Below are positions 55,231-64,000 of a stretch of 64,000 bases of DNA, piece after piece (the stretch's first letter is position 1; each line of letters begins with the position of its first letter). The DNA comes from an uncultured Sediminibacterium sp. (GTDB lineage: Bacteria; Bacteroidota; Bacteroidia; Chitinophagales; Chitinophagaceae). The translations under genes were made by a program, and so were the position numbers. Location of the stretch: NCBI RefSeq assembly GCF_946481145.1, contig NZ_CAMLMJ010000001.1, positions 186,001 to 250,000 of the forward strand, in the 5' to 3' direction. The notes beneath the pieces are model-generated. The model did no database searches. It was not told the DNA's origin and was given only the letters and a program-made list of their open reading frames with translations.

Positions 55231-58200
55231 TTACCTCGTTGAAAAAATCCTTAAACGATCATTATTCGCAGTCACCAAAACTCCCCAACCTGTATTTGTT
55301 TTAATGAGTTGCAGGTCTTTAACATTATACGGCGCAAAAAATCCACTCTCTAATGGTTTTTTTGACATGAAGTTCATGTTTCCTTCTCCTTTCAGAAATA
55401 AGCCAGGCGATGCATCGGCTGGGGTTGTTTCTACTTCCACATCAAATTTGTTTCCGGCCAGCAGGATGTCTTTTTTACCATCTCCATCGAAATCTTTTAC
55501 AATAAAACCATTCACCGTTGAAAGCTGTGCTTCTATGGGCAATCGTTTAGGTGTAAACTTCCCTTTATCATTGGTAAATACAACCGTTGAGAACAGATGT
55601 GTTTTATAATGCAATGCTGTTTTCATTTCTGCCTCTCCTAAAATGCCGGTGAGGTCGCTTTCTGCAAAGGAGAGATAGGTAGGAAATTTCTGGGCAATCA
55701 TAGGGCACTGCTGTGATGTACATTCTCTTCCCCTGATGGGTACGATGGTATTATCGCTAAGGTGGCGGGCAAGGAATATATCATTGGTGCCATTGCCATC
55801 AAAGTCTTTTGCCCAAACTTCAAATGGTTTTTGTGCCGATGCTTTAAACTTATAATTTTCGCCCAGGTTACCAGCCAGTAAATCCATATCTCCGTCACCG
55901 TCTATATCATCTGCTACCAGTTTGTTCCACCATCCTTCTGTTTCACCAAAACCATAACCGGCTGACTGGTCCTTTAGCTTACCACTTTTATACGCAAATA
56001 CTTTTATGGGCATCCATTCGCCAGCTAATACAAGTTCCTGTTTTTTATCGCCATCAAGGTCGGCCCATAATGCAGATTTTACCATTCCTATCCTGCTTAA
56101 TTCCGGAGCAACATCATTGGTGCGATCTACAAAAGTTCCTTTTTCATTTACAAGTACATAGCTCTGCGGCGCTTGAGGATACTTATGTGGCAGCACTTCT
56201 CCGCCTCTGAATATATCGAGGTCGCCATCACCATCCATATCGGCAACCGCAATACATGAACCACTACTGGCAGTTACTGGCAATGACTGGCTCGACCTTG
56301 CAAAGTTGCCCTTTCCATCATTCAGGTATAGCCTGTCTTGGTACATCGGCGACCCCTCATCAAACTCACTTCCCCCACTTACCACATACAAATCCATATC
56401 GCCATCTTTGTCGGCATCAAAAAACATGGCTCCCATGTCTTCAAATTTTTTGTCTGCCTCGAATGCCGGTATCGACTTTGCAATAAATTTTCCCTGTTGT
56501 TGTATGTATAAACTACCCGACTGGTCTTTTGCCCCACCCACATAAAAATCTTCCTGCCCATCTCCATTGATGTCTCCGGTTGCCACAAAAGGCCCGCTTC
56601 TGCTGAACTCGTGTGGCAGTAATACCTGGTCTACGTATTCATCGTATTTATTCTCTTTGTGTTCAAATGGTGTGCTTAATAATTGATTGCTTGTTTCGGC
56701 AAACAATGGTGCATAAGCTGCCATATGGTTGATGCCTGAAACTGCTACTTTATATTCCGCTTTAATTACCTGATTAATACCAGGTTTTTGAATAGTATTC
56801 GATTTTCCGTCGGGCCATATCACCACCACACTATCAACTGCTGTTGTTTTACCGAGTCCGAAATGTACTGCCGGTTCGTTGGTTGACAAATAGCCCCTAA
56901 CGAGTTTTTGCTGGAAAAACTGTTGCAATTTTCCATCCTGGTACAGTGCCACTTTTGCACCGATGCCATCTCTGTTTTTATCTGGCCCTTCTAATTTTAT
57001 ACGGAGAAAATTGTTTTTGTTGTTTACCACATTTTCAAACAAATCAGATTCACCATCCAGGTTATTTACCACAAGATCGAGGTCGCCATCATTATCAAAA
57101 TCTGCTACGGCAGCACCATTGGAGAATGTGCTGTCTTTAAAACCCCATGCTTCAGATACATTTTCAAATTGCAGTTCACCTTTATTTTTAAACAAGTAGT
57201 TTCTTGCTTTAATCGGGCTGTATATATCCATATACTCCTTGAACCCTTTGGTAAACATTTCTTCCGATGAAGCATACTTATGTGCATTGGCCTGTATATA
57301 CATATCCTGCTTCTGCTGCAGGTCGCCATCAAATAAATCGCGGCGATAGCCATTGGCCACAAAAATGTCGCGATTACCATCGTTATCGAAATCTGCTGCG
57401 ATGGTAGACCAGCTCCATTCTGTTTTGGAGATACCTGCCATTTGAGAGATATCGCTAAAGAATCCGTTACCATGGTTCAGGTGCAGGGCATTGTGCATGT
57501 ACTGTTTTTGGAAGCCGCTGTCTACAATGGCCCAGAAACCTTCCACATCCATACGTGGCATGGATACTTTTGAACGCTTATAGTTTTCCGGTAACATCTC
57601 CATTACGAGTATATCTTCCAGTCCGTCATTATTGATATCTGCGATATCTGCACCCATGGAGAACAAGGAGAGGTGATTGGTCATTGACTTCACTTCATCT
57701 TTGAATGTGCCGTTTTTCTGGTTGATGTAGATATAGTCGTTGTCAGCATAATCGTTCGAAACAAAAATATCTGTATAACCATCGCTGTTAAGGTCTGCAG
57801 TAACTACCGACAATGCATAACCGAAATTGTGGTTAATGCCTGCCTGCTTACCAATTTCAACAAATTTACCATTGTCGTTTCTGAATAATTTATCCCTTGC
57901 ATCATCTGGTGGATTTCTTTTTCCTGCAACCATTTGAGAGAGTCCTAAATAAAAATCTTTCGGGCGACTGGTCAGGTACATATCCAGGTCGTTATCGTTA
58001 TCCATATCGAAAAATGATGCATGGATAGAATAACCAGCATCATCGAGGCCATATTGTTTTGCTTCGTCTTTGAAAGTGAGGTCACCTTGGTTTATAAAAA
58101 GCTGGTTTCTTCTTTCTGCTGCTGTTTCTTTGGTTGTACCACCTTTACAAACATAAATATCCAACCAGCCATCGTTATTGATGTCTATTAGTGAGACGCC

Positions 58201-58572
58201 ATTATCCCAGCCGGCAGTACCTTCTACGCCTGCAGATTTGCTGATGTCTGCAAATTTCATGTTGCCTTTATTAAGGTAGAGTTTATTGGCAACTTCATTG
58301 CCCGTGAAATAAATATCTACCAGGCCATCGTTATTAAAATCGCCGGTTGCAACACCTGCACCATTGTACACATACGCGAATGTGTCGAAATAATTTCGCT
58401 CATAATTTTCGTCAATACGGTTACTGAATGAAATACCACTTTCAGTACTGTTTACTTTTCTGAATACGGCATCTTCTTTTTTTACTGTTTCCGTTTTACA
58501 TCCTGGTAAAAGGGTTATGATAAAAAAAGCGCTAAACATAACCGATAAGGCTAAAGCAATTTTTCTGGACAT
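55231..58572 (-). CDS. VCBS/FG-GAP repeat lipoprotein with ASPIC/UnbV domain
   Basis: A protein of 1113 residues. The lipobox LPGC anchors it at Cys25. At least ten VCBS repeats follow, each with a D-x-[DN]-x-D-G calcium loop (for example [36 protein letters not shown]). They are split by an ASPIC/UnbV domain at about 515-605 ([30 protein letters not shown]). Such proteins are surface-exposed in Bacteroidota and are common beside SusCD pairs. Possible roles are glycan binding or support for a surface enzyme. It is followed after five bases by the YyaL-like gene. Confidence 0.88.
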   Translation of the reverse strand: MSRKIALALSVMFSAFFIITLLPGCKTETVKKEDAVFRKVNSTESGISFSNRIDENYERNYFDTFAYVYNGAGVATGDFNNDGLVDIYFTGNEVANKLYLNKGNMKFADISKSAGVEGTAGWDNGVSLIDINNDGWLDIYVCKGGTTKETAAERRNQLFINQGDLTFKDEAKQYGLDDAGYSIHASFFDMDNDNDLDMYLTSRPKDFYLGLSQMVAGKRNPPDDARDKLFRNDNGKFVEIGKQAGINHNFGYALSVVTADLNSDGYTDIFVSNDYADNDYIYINQKNGTFKDEVKSMTNHLSLFSMGADIADINNDGLEDILVMEMLPENYKRSKVSMPRMDVEGFWAIVDSGFQKQYMHNALHLNHGNGFFSDISQMAGISKTEWSWSTIAADFDNDGNRDIFVANGYRRDLFDGDLQQKQDMYIQANAHKYASSEEMFTKGFKEYMDIYSPIKARNYLFKNKGELQFENVSEAWGFKDSTFSNGAAVADFDNDGDLDLVVNNLDGESDLFENVVNNKNNFLRIKLEGPDKNRDGIGAKVALYQDGKLQQFFQQKLVRGYLSTNEPAVHFGLGKTTAVDSVVVIWPDGKSNTIQKPGINQVIKAEYKVAVSGINHMAAYAPLFAETSNQLLSTPFEHKENKYDEYVDQVLLPHEFSRSGPFVATGDINGDGQEDFYVGGAKDQSGSLYIQQQGKFIAKSIPAFEADKKFEDMGAMFFDADKDGDMDLYVVSGGSEFDEGSPMYQDRLYLNDGKGNFARSSQSLPVTASSGSCIAVADMDGDGDLDIFRGGEVLPHKYPQAPQSYVLVNEKGTFVDRTNDVAPELSRIGMVKSALWADLDGDKKQELVLAGEWMPIKVFAYKSGKLKDQSAGYGFGETEGWWNKLVADDIDGDGDMDLLAGNLGENYKFKASAQKPFEVWAKDFDGNGTNDIFLARHLSDNTIVPIRGRECTSQQCPMIAQKFPTYLSFAESDLTGILGEAEMKTALHYKTHLFSTVVFTNDKGKFTPKRLPIEAQLSTVNGFIVKDFDGDGKKDILLAGNKFDVEVETTPADASPGLFLKGEGNMNFMSKKPLESGFFAPYNVKDLQLIKTNTGWGVLVTANNDRLRIFSTR

Positions 58573-58585
58573 ACGCTAATTTTTT

Positions 58586-60043
58586 CTATGCTGGTTTCCC
58601 GGTGATATGATAGAGGTATTTCTTCCATACTGCGTGTGCAACATTTCGGCCTAATTTTAATCCTTCTATATTTTCACACTGTATATGATATCCGCCCAAT
58701 ACCCGCGATATACCTGCCATTTCAGCGGTTGCGGTGAATGTAGGGAACTGAAGGGTAACTTCTTTTCCTACATGATCTGGTTCTGTCATTTCTCCCGGAA
58801 TTCTTTTTACAGCCACTCCGAAAGTATCTGCTCCGGTATACAATTTAAGTATTTCGGCACAAGCGCCGCTTATGGTGCTATGTCCGGATACATAACTCGG
58901 AAAAGGCGGGCATAAAAATGTTTCCGGAGAATAAGGGCGCCATTCCTGGCCAAGCATGTCGATCATGCCTTTTCCCGGGCCTCCCCATCCTTTAATTTTT
59001 TTGTCTTTATAGTAATAATGCACCAGAGAATAAGGTCGTGCATAATCATATTCCATTTTAGTATCCCAGCAGGCAATAAAACCATCCATAGCGGCTGCTT
59101 CTACGGCAAAATACATTTTTACATCTTCATCTAAAGTATGTTGATCGCGTACAGAAACATCCTGGGCAAATATGAGCCAGTGTCCGGCCTGTTGAACTGA
59201 TCTTGGACCATCACGCATAAATTCAACCAATGCTTTTTGGCTATCGCTAAGGTTAGCCTGCAGCATTACTACTTCTTCAATTTCTTTGGCGAGTTGTTCA
59301 GATCCGATGGCGGGAGGTGCAATGCTTCTGAATTGGTTGGATGAGTCTATCAACAGTGGTTTTACTTTGCCCCAATGTGGTGTAAGGCAGCCGGGGGCAA
59401 ATTTTCCTCCTTTACCGTCTGCAAAATATTTAGGTTGCCAGCGTTTGATATCACGTAAAGTGTCTGCACTGTTTTTGGGGGCATAGCCGGTATAATCGGC
59501 ATAGGTATTTCCGTTTGAACCTGCCATGGTTCCCAGTTGGTTTGAGCCATCGGCTAATCTGGCTTCGATAATGGTTTTGGCAGCGAGGTTACCAATGCCT
59601 TCTGGTGTAGAAGGGTCAAGTGAATTGTTATCGGGATCAAGACCCAGGTCTTCCATCTTCTTTCGCAGCATTGCTTCGTCTGAGAAAAAATAAGTGAGCA
59701 TGCTTCTGTAGGCAGCATAGCTGATGGCAATTTCTTTATTGGCGAGGGTTCTTTCTTTTTCGGGCACACGTTCAACCTGTGTCAGGTAAACGGGAATGGC
59801 TGTATTGTCATACCTCGACCATGCATCGAATACAGCAGTTTGAATGAGGGCCAGCATACGGGATGTTACGGTTGGCCTTGGTCTGAATTTTTCGGTATCG
59901 TTGGCTGTGGCTTCGAGGGCTGTTTTTGCCCATTTATAAGCGATGTTCTGGTTTCCTTTTGGCTCATCACTTTGTTTATTTCCGCAACTAAGAGAGAAGA
60001 AAACGGAGAGAACGGTTACTATGGCTAATGCATATTTTTTCAT
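58586..60043 (-). CDS. Vanadium-dependent haloperoxidase-like lipoprotein (PAP2 fold)
   Basis: A protein of 485 residues. A loose lipobox (SLSC) suggests a lipid anchor at Cys20. The vanadate/phosphate site is recognisable: K329-x6-R336-P337 (KMEYDYARP), PSYVSGH (382-388, with His388) and SR-x5-H (Ser446, Arg447, His453 in SRVLGGYH). The residue after HIQC is Glu457 where haloperoxidases have Asp. The fold is shared with acid phosphatases, so activity could be halide oxidation or phosphate hydrolysis. The start at 60043 gives the signal sequence. It is the first gene after susD and 13 bases from the VCBS/ASPIC gene. Confidence 0.86.
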   Translation of the reverse strand: MKKYALAIVTVLSVFFSLSCGNKQSDEPKGNQNIAYKWAKTALEATANDTEKFRPRPTVTSRMLALIQTAVFDAWSRYDNTAIPVYLTQVERVPEKERTLANKEIAISYAAYRSMLTYFFSDEAMLRKKMEDLGLDPDNNSLDPSTPEGIGNLAAKTIIEARLADGSNQLGTMAGSNGNTYADYTGYAPKNSADTLRDIKRWQPKYFADGKGGKFAPGCLTPHWGKVKPLLIDSSNQFRSIAPPAIGSEQLAKEIEEVVMLQANLSDSQKALVEFMRDGPRSVQQAGHWLIFAQDVSVRDQHTLDEDVKMYFAVEAAAMDGFIACWDTKMEYDYARPYSLVHYYYKDKKIKGWGGPGKGMIDMLGQEWRPYSPETFLCPPFPSYVSGHSTISGACAEILKLYTGADTFGVAVKRIPGEMTEPDHVGKEVTLQFPTFTATAEMAGISRVLGGYHIQCENIEGLKLGRNVAHAVWKKYLYHITGKPA

Positions 60044-60100
60044 GCAAATACAATTCAAAACAATTACAGAAAGAATGAAAAGAGGCCCATTGGGTTATAA

Positions 60101-60262
60101 GAGCCTGTTTAAGATATAATCTACTAGTTTATTATGAGCTATTTTCGAGCGAACCAAGGCGAATTTTGCAGCCATAGTCTAAACGCCTAAGGCGAAAAAT
60201 TCAACGAAGGTGCAGCCGAAAAGAGCCATAAGAAACTAGTAGATTATATCTTAAACAGGCTC
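60101..60262. mobile_element. 162-bp inverted-repeat element (MITE-like)
   Basis: GAGCCTGTTTAAGATATAAT and ten further bases (60101-60130) pair perfectly with 60233-60262 (30 bp). The inner part continues the pairing with mismatches (GAGCTATTTTCG with CGAAAAGAGCC). There is no coding capacity. No target-site duplication was recognised. It resembles a miniature transposable element or a large palindromic repeat, and it sits between susD and the genes below it. Confidence 0.7.
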
Positions 60263-60273
60263 TAAAGCTAATA

Positions 60274-60305
60274 AAACCGGGGACTTATTTATGGGTCCCC
60301 GGTTT
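60274..60305 (-). terminator. Intrinsic terminator after susD
   Basis: AAACCGGGGAC (60274-60284) pairs perfectly with GTCCCCGGTTT (60295-60305) with a ten-base loop; on the minus strand TTTTATT follows. It begins 29 bases after the susD stop. It would reduce transcription of the enzymes downstream relative to susCD. Confidence 0.75.
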
Positions 60306-60334
60306 AAACAATCACGCTTCATTCAAATATTTAA

Positions 60335-62122
60335 TTAATATCCGGTATTCTGCGGGTATTTAGGTCCTTCTGTTACCAGATCGATCTGCGATTGCGGTAT
60401 CGGTCTTAACATATTAAACGGTTGTACACCAGCAGCTGCTTCGGTATTGTGTAGTTGAACCCTTTCCACCAGTTTTTTGGTACGGGCAAGATCCCACCAG
60501 CGGCAGTCTTCTGCATAAAGTTCGCGGCTTCTTTCATCCAGAAGGAAGTCGAGTGTAACCTGTGCAGCAGTAATCTGCTGTGCCACAACAGCTGCAGCGT
60601 ATTCAGCAGGAGTTTGTCCGGCTTTCAATGCTGCCCTTGTTCTCAGTACATTGATCATATTTGCTGCATCCTGTAATGTTGCACCACCTCTTAGAGCTGC
60701 TTCTGCGGCTATCAGGTATACTTCAGAAAAACGGAAGAGTATGTATGGTCTGTCTGAGTAGTCGTTCATGTGACCTCTGGTAGAATCATCGAATTTGCGA
60801 ACGCTTGGGAACAGTGCTGCGGTATATTTTACAGTAGATCCAGGGAGGTGATCAGGCTCAAGGATAACTCCTTTAAACCTGGCACGCTCTGCAGGTGTTA
60901 CCACTCTGTCGGCCATCCAGATAGAAGTATCTACGCCATTGATCAATACACCACGTGGTGTAGTAGCTCCTGTTGTTCCGGTTGCAGATTCAGGAGTAGA
61001 ATTTGATAACCAAACTGTTTGGAAAGTACCTTCATAACGTGAGTCTGTAGCTCTGTTTGCAAATGCTACATCCATTACGTATTTGGTATTTGGTCTGAGA
61101 CGCACGAATGGACGACCGTTTCTTGTATCACGAACGGTTACGTTTGCGCCACCACCAGCTGGGAAGTTGGCATTCAGTGTAGGATAGTTAGGTCTCCAGA
61201 AGAAGTTTGCCTTGTTTTCACTGAAGCTGGTAGCACCTGCACCTACTGCAGAGTTCTGACCGAATTTCAGGTCTTTGGTATGGTCAATAACCATTAATAC
61301 TTCTGAACTGTATTCATTTCCTTCTCTGAATACATTACCGAAATAAGGTAACAGGTCTAAACCATAAGTTGCCTTGTTATCGATGATACTTTTAGAGATG
61401 GTATATGCCTGCTGATAGTCGTTCGCTTGTGCAGCAGCAGACCAGCCTCTCCATAAATAGGTTTTAGCGAGCAGGAATAATGCAGTTGATTTAGTAGCGG
61501 GTTTACCTGTACCAGGTGCTGGTACATTTGGTAAATCGGCAGATGCTTCTGTAAAGTCTTTGATGATTTGTGCATACAAATCAGCAAGTGGTGCAGGAGC
61601 ATCGGCTGCAGAAGCTGTAGTACTAAAGGTTGTGTGCAATGGCACCTGACCAAAAGTAGTTACGAGGTAGAAATAACAGAAACCGCGCAGGAATTTAGCC
61701 TGTGCCAATAACTGTGTTTTTGTTGCAGCAGGAATATTGGCATTGGCACCATATTCCAGTACCCCGTTGGCGGTATTGATATCAATAAACAAAGTATTCC
61801 AGAAACCTTCGTAGTTATTGGTATTACTTCTGATAACCGGGTTATTGTAAACAAACCAGTGTACAGCTCCGTTGTCTACGGAACCACCGCGTAAACTTTC
61901 ATCAGTTCCGCTGTTAAATAACTGGGTCCAGATCTGAGTGGCCCACTGACCTCTGAAACTGGAATAGATACCCGCTATCGCGCCCTGAATACCATCATTG
62001 GTACTAAAGAACGAGGGAGTAAATCCTGTTCTGGGTTGTTCCTCCAGTAGCTTTTTACAACCGCTGGCAGTAAAAAGTACGATGCCAAGGAAAAGGCTGT
62101 ATTTTAATATTTTATGTCTCAT
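60335..62122 (-). CDS. susD: SusD/RagB family glycan-binding lipoprotein
   Basis: A protein of 595 residues. The lipobox TASGC anchors it at Cys22 to the outer membrane. The TPR-like SusD core is recognisable from AKFLRGFCYFYLVTTFGQVPL, PATKSTALFLLAKTYLWRGW and the C-terminal block FLLDERSRELYAEDCRWWDLART. SusD proteins lid the SusC channel and bind the glycan at the cell surface. It follows susC with a gap of 18 bases. The bound glycan is not evident from the sequence; the enzymes downstream suggest a branched xylan. Confidence 0.93.
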   Translation of the reverse strand: MRHKILKYSLFLGIVLFTASGCKKLLEEQPRTGFTPSFFSTNDGIQGAIAGIYSSFRGQWATQIWTQLFNSGTDESLRGGSVDNGAVHWFVYNNPVIRSNTNNYEGFWNTLFIDINTANGVLEYGANANIPAATKTQLLAQAKFLRGFCYFYLVTTFGQVPLHTTFSTTASAADAPAPLADLYAQIIKDFTEASADLPNVPAPGTGKPATKSTALFLLAKTYLWRGWSAAAQANDYQQAYTISKSIIDNKATYGLDLLPYFGNVFREGNEYSSEVLMVIDHTKDLKFGQNSAVGAGATSFSENKANFFWRPNYPTLNANFPAGGGANVTVRDTRNGRPFVRLRPNTKYVMDVAFANRATDSRYEGTFQTVWLSNSTPESATGTTGATTPRGVLINGVDTSIWMADRVVTPAERARFKGVILEPDHLPGSTVKYTAALFPSVRKFDDSTRGHMNDYSDRPYILFRFSEVYLIAAEAALRGGATLQDAANMINVLRTRAALKAGQTPAEYAAAVVAQQITAAQVTLDFLLDERSRELYAEDCRWWDLARTKKLVERVQLHNTEAAAGVQPFNMLRPIPQSQIDLVTEGPKYPQNTGY

Positions 62123-62140
62123 TAAATTAAATTTTAGCAA

Positions 62141-64000
62141 TTAAAATTTCACATTGATACCGAAAATAATCTGACGTGTTGGAGGAACACCCATACCAAC
62201 AGTGATAGCACGACCAGCAACAGCAGTTGCACCACCACCTTGTGTTCCTACAGCATTACCATTACCATTACCCTCTGGATCAATACCCAGACCATCTCTT
62301 ACAAGTGGAGCCCATAAGATGAATGGATTCTGTGCTGATACATAAGCTCTCAAAGAAGTGATACCGGTTTTTGCCAGCAGTTTACTTGAGAAATTATAAC
62401 CAAGATCAATAGTTCTGATTTTGATGAATGAACCATCTCTGTAAGTAAGGGTAGAAGTAAATGGAAGACCATCTACAGCAGCATCAGGCTGAGGGAAATC
62501 GTTGGTTGCATTTCTTGGTGTCCAGTAGTCAACTTTTTGTTGGTTCACACGGCTATTCAGGAAGAATGGATAACCTGCGCCACCACCATCAGCAGACAAG
62601 TAAGTAGCAACTACTGTTTGACCGAAACGACCAAACATAACGATGTTCAGATCAAAGTTTTTGTATTCAAAACGGTTCGTTAAACCCGCAACAAGTGTTG
62701 GTTGGAAATTACCTACTACACTTCTGTCAGCGGCTGTGATAGCATTGTCTTTGTTCCTGTCTTCAATTTTGATATCACCTGGTTTTGCACCATATACAGC
62801 TGCCTGAGTGGCTTCGCTAGTTTGCCAGATACCTAATTTTTTGTAGTCAAAAATTACGGTAACAGGGTAACCAACAAACCAACCATTACCTAAATCCTGT
62901 GAAAGGTTATTCTGTAATGCATCGATACGCTCTCTGTTGAAGAACATGTTCAGGTCAGAAGTCCAGGTAAAGCCTGTTCTGCTCTTAATGTTCACACTGC
63001 TTAAAGAGAATTCCATACCATAAGATGAAGTACGTCCGGCATTGGTTAAGATTGAGTTGGTACCATTACTACGTGGCAACTGACGTTGTAAGAGGATATC
63101 TGTTGTTTTGGTATTATAGTATTCGATAGAACCACTCAAACGATTTTTAAACAATGAGAAATCAACCCCGATATTTAAACCAGCTGTTTTTTCCCAGGTA
63201 AGGTTCGGGTTAGGACTTGTATTGATTGAATACCCATTTACATAGTTCGTTCCGATATTGGTTCCTTGTCCGAAATTGTAGAAGCTGGTTCCTAAACTAC
63301 CCAGGGTAGTATAAGGGTTGATACCGGCATTTGAGCTGATACCATAACCTGCTCTTAATTTCAGGCTTGAAACAAACTTCACATTCTCCATGAATTTCTC
63401 TTTGTCAATATTCCAACCTGCAGAAACGGCGGGATAAGTTACCCACTGGTTTCCTGGAGAAAGTACAGAAGCTCCATCTGTTCTAACGGTAGCGGTGATG
63501 CTATACTTATTATCGAAAGTATAGATAGCACGACCCATATAACCAATTACAGCAGACTCACTGAAGTTACCACCTTGCGGTGTAACAGTATTAACCTGCT
63601 GCCAGTTATAGTCTTGCATGAAGTCTGCAGGTACACCAACACCATTAAATTGTTGTGCCCTGAAATGGTTCTTCTGAACTTCCTGTAAGGCAAGTACCTG
63701 TAATTTATGTTTGGTACCGATGTTTTTGTTGTACTCTAATGAGTTGTTCAACGTGTACTGCCATCCTTCTGAGTTAGCAGTGCTTAAGCCAGCGTTTGCT
63801 ACGTTGGTGTTAACATTGAATACGGTATTTGGACCAGTATAGTTGCTATTGAATGTCTGTGACCAACCAAAACCGAATGTTGATTTAAATTTCAGGTCTT
63901 TGATGATACCCACTTCTGCATAAAAATTATGCTGAACCTGGTATCTGCGCTGAAATGCTTTGATGAGGTCGTTGTTACCTATAGAGGTAAGTGGGTTGAT
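62141..64000 (-). CDS. susC: SusC/RagA TonB-linked outer membrane receptor (5' end outside window)
   Basis: The C-terminal 619 residues of a SusC-type TonB-dependent receptor; the frame is open to the window edge, so a GTG at 63913 is not the start. Typical features are the alternating beta-strand pattern, YSITATVRTDGASVLSPGNQ, the segment WEKTAGLNIGVDFSLFKNRLSGSIEYYNTKT, RIDALQNN and the final strand ending in Phe (GINVKF), the outer-membrane insertion signal. It imports oligosaccharides with SusD. The plug domain and TonB box lie beyond the window. Confidence 0.92.
   Translation of the reverse strand: MNPLTSIGNNDLIKAFQRRYQVQHNFYAEVGIIKDLKFKSTFGFGWSQTFNSNYTGPNTVFNVNTNVANAGLSTANSEGWQYTLNNSLEYNKNIGTKHKLQVLALQEVQKNHFRAQQFNGVGVPADFMQDYNWQQVNTVTPQGGNFSESAVIGYMGRAIYTFDNKYSITATVRTDGASVLSPGNQWVTYPAVSAGWNIDKEKFMENVKFVSSLKLRAGYGISSNAGINPYTTLGSLGTSFYNFGQGTNIGTNYVNGYSINTSPNPNLTWEKTAGLNIGVDFSLFKNRLSGSIEYYNTKTTDILLQRQLPRSNGTNSILTNAGRTSSYGMEFSLSSVNIKSRTGFTWTSDLNMFFNRERIDALQNNLSQDLGNGWFVGYPVTVIFDYKKLGIWQTSEATQAAVYGAKPGDIKIEDRNKDNAITAADRSVVGNFQPTLVAGLTNRFEYKNFDLNIVMFGRFGQTVVATYLSADGGGAGYPFFLNSRVNQQKVDYWTPRNATNDFPQPDAAVDGLPFTSTLTYRDGSFIKIRTIDLGYNFSSKLLAKTGITSLRAYVSAQNPFILWAPLVRDGLGIDPEGNGNGNAVGTQGGGATAVAGRAITVGMGVPPTRQIIFGINVKF

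Larger units (their letters stand above)
60044..60334. other. Spacer between susD and the haloperoxidase-like gene
   Basis: The largest gap of the PUL (291 bases). It holds the intrinsic terminator after susD and the 162-bp inverted repeat, listed separately. No promoter matching the Bacteroidota consensus was found between these and the start at 60043. Confidence 0.6.

Noticed and set aside
62141..63913. GTG at 63913 as the start of a short SusC protein
   Set aside because: The frame stays open to the window edge with receptor-like sequence (NNDLIKAFQRRYQVQHNF), so the gene continues beyond 64000.

Overview
The window is a chromosomal segment of a Bacteroidota bacterium, most likely of the family Chitinophagaceae. 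The evidence is a susC/susD pair feeding a polysaccharide utilisation locus (PUL), an IF-2 with a long Pro/Ala/Lys/Glu and Gly/Asn/Arg-rich linker, the pairing of rimP-nusA-infB with a DUF4834 gene, DUF4199, PD40 and VanZ-like families, and promoters of the Bacteroidota form (TTTG, about 20 bases, TAnnTTTG). Almost all genes lie on the minus strand. No tRNA, rRNA, CRISPR array, transposase or integrase was found.

Region 1 (1-17.4 kb) is an accessory patchwork of small, mostly independent genes: a FabH-like ketosynthase, a PD40 propeller protein, a CLC-F type fluoride exporter, a LuxR-type membrane regulator with DUF4199 and DUF1801, an alpha/beta esterase, an Ada-like AraC/alkyltransferase fusion, two penicillin-binding-type serine hydrolases, an XRE membrane regulator, GrpB, a Crp/Fnr regulator, VanZ, a decayed ORF, an acetyl-esterase-like protein, an SRPBCC protein, a CPBP protease and a Fic protein.

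Region 2 (17.4-34.1 kb) is largely housekeeping and stress: purF, an FMN reductase, OsmC, YceI, a MarR-pirin-pirin module, a SurA-like foldase, infB-nusA-rimP, DUF4834, a HAD hydrolase, a secreted HExxH protein and a PfkB kinase.

Region 3 (34.2-64.0 kb, running off the right edge) is one very large PUL on the minus strand. In transcription order it encodes SusC (5' end outside the window), SusD, a vanadium-haloperoxidase-like lipoprotein, a VCBS/ASPIC lipoprotein, a thioredoxin-domain YyaL-like lipoprotein, GH97, an acetyl-esterase-like hydrolase, a tandem CE1-CE1 esterase, a CE6-like esterase, GH127/146, GH95, GH51, three GH43 proteins and a GH67 alpha-glucuronidase. Below susD the genes are 5-58 bases apart, so they look polycistronic. 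The enzyme set fits removal of arabinose, methylglucuronic acid, acetyl and feruloyl groups and L-galactose or L-fucose from a highly branched glucuronoarabinoxylan. No endo-xylanase or PUL regulator lies in the window.

The most unusual feature at the DNA level is a set of long, word-like inverted repeats in the intergenic spaces, nearly all touching stop codons. They fall into families built from short repeated words (CCGCAGAGAAAGGAG, GTGAATTGTCAATT, GCCACAGAAGGCACAGA and others), and two sit exactly between convergent genes. Other regulatory signals of note are a Crp/Fnr-type box TTGACCTAGGTCAA beside the Crp/Fnr gene, two palindromes bracketing the marR gene, a palindrome over the fic promoter, and hairpins just ahead of purF and rimP.
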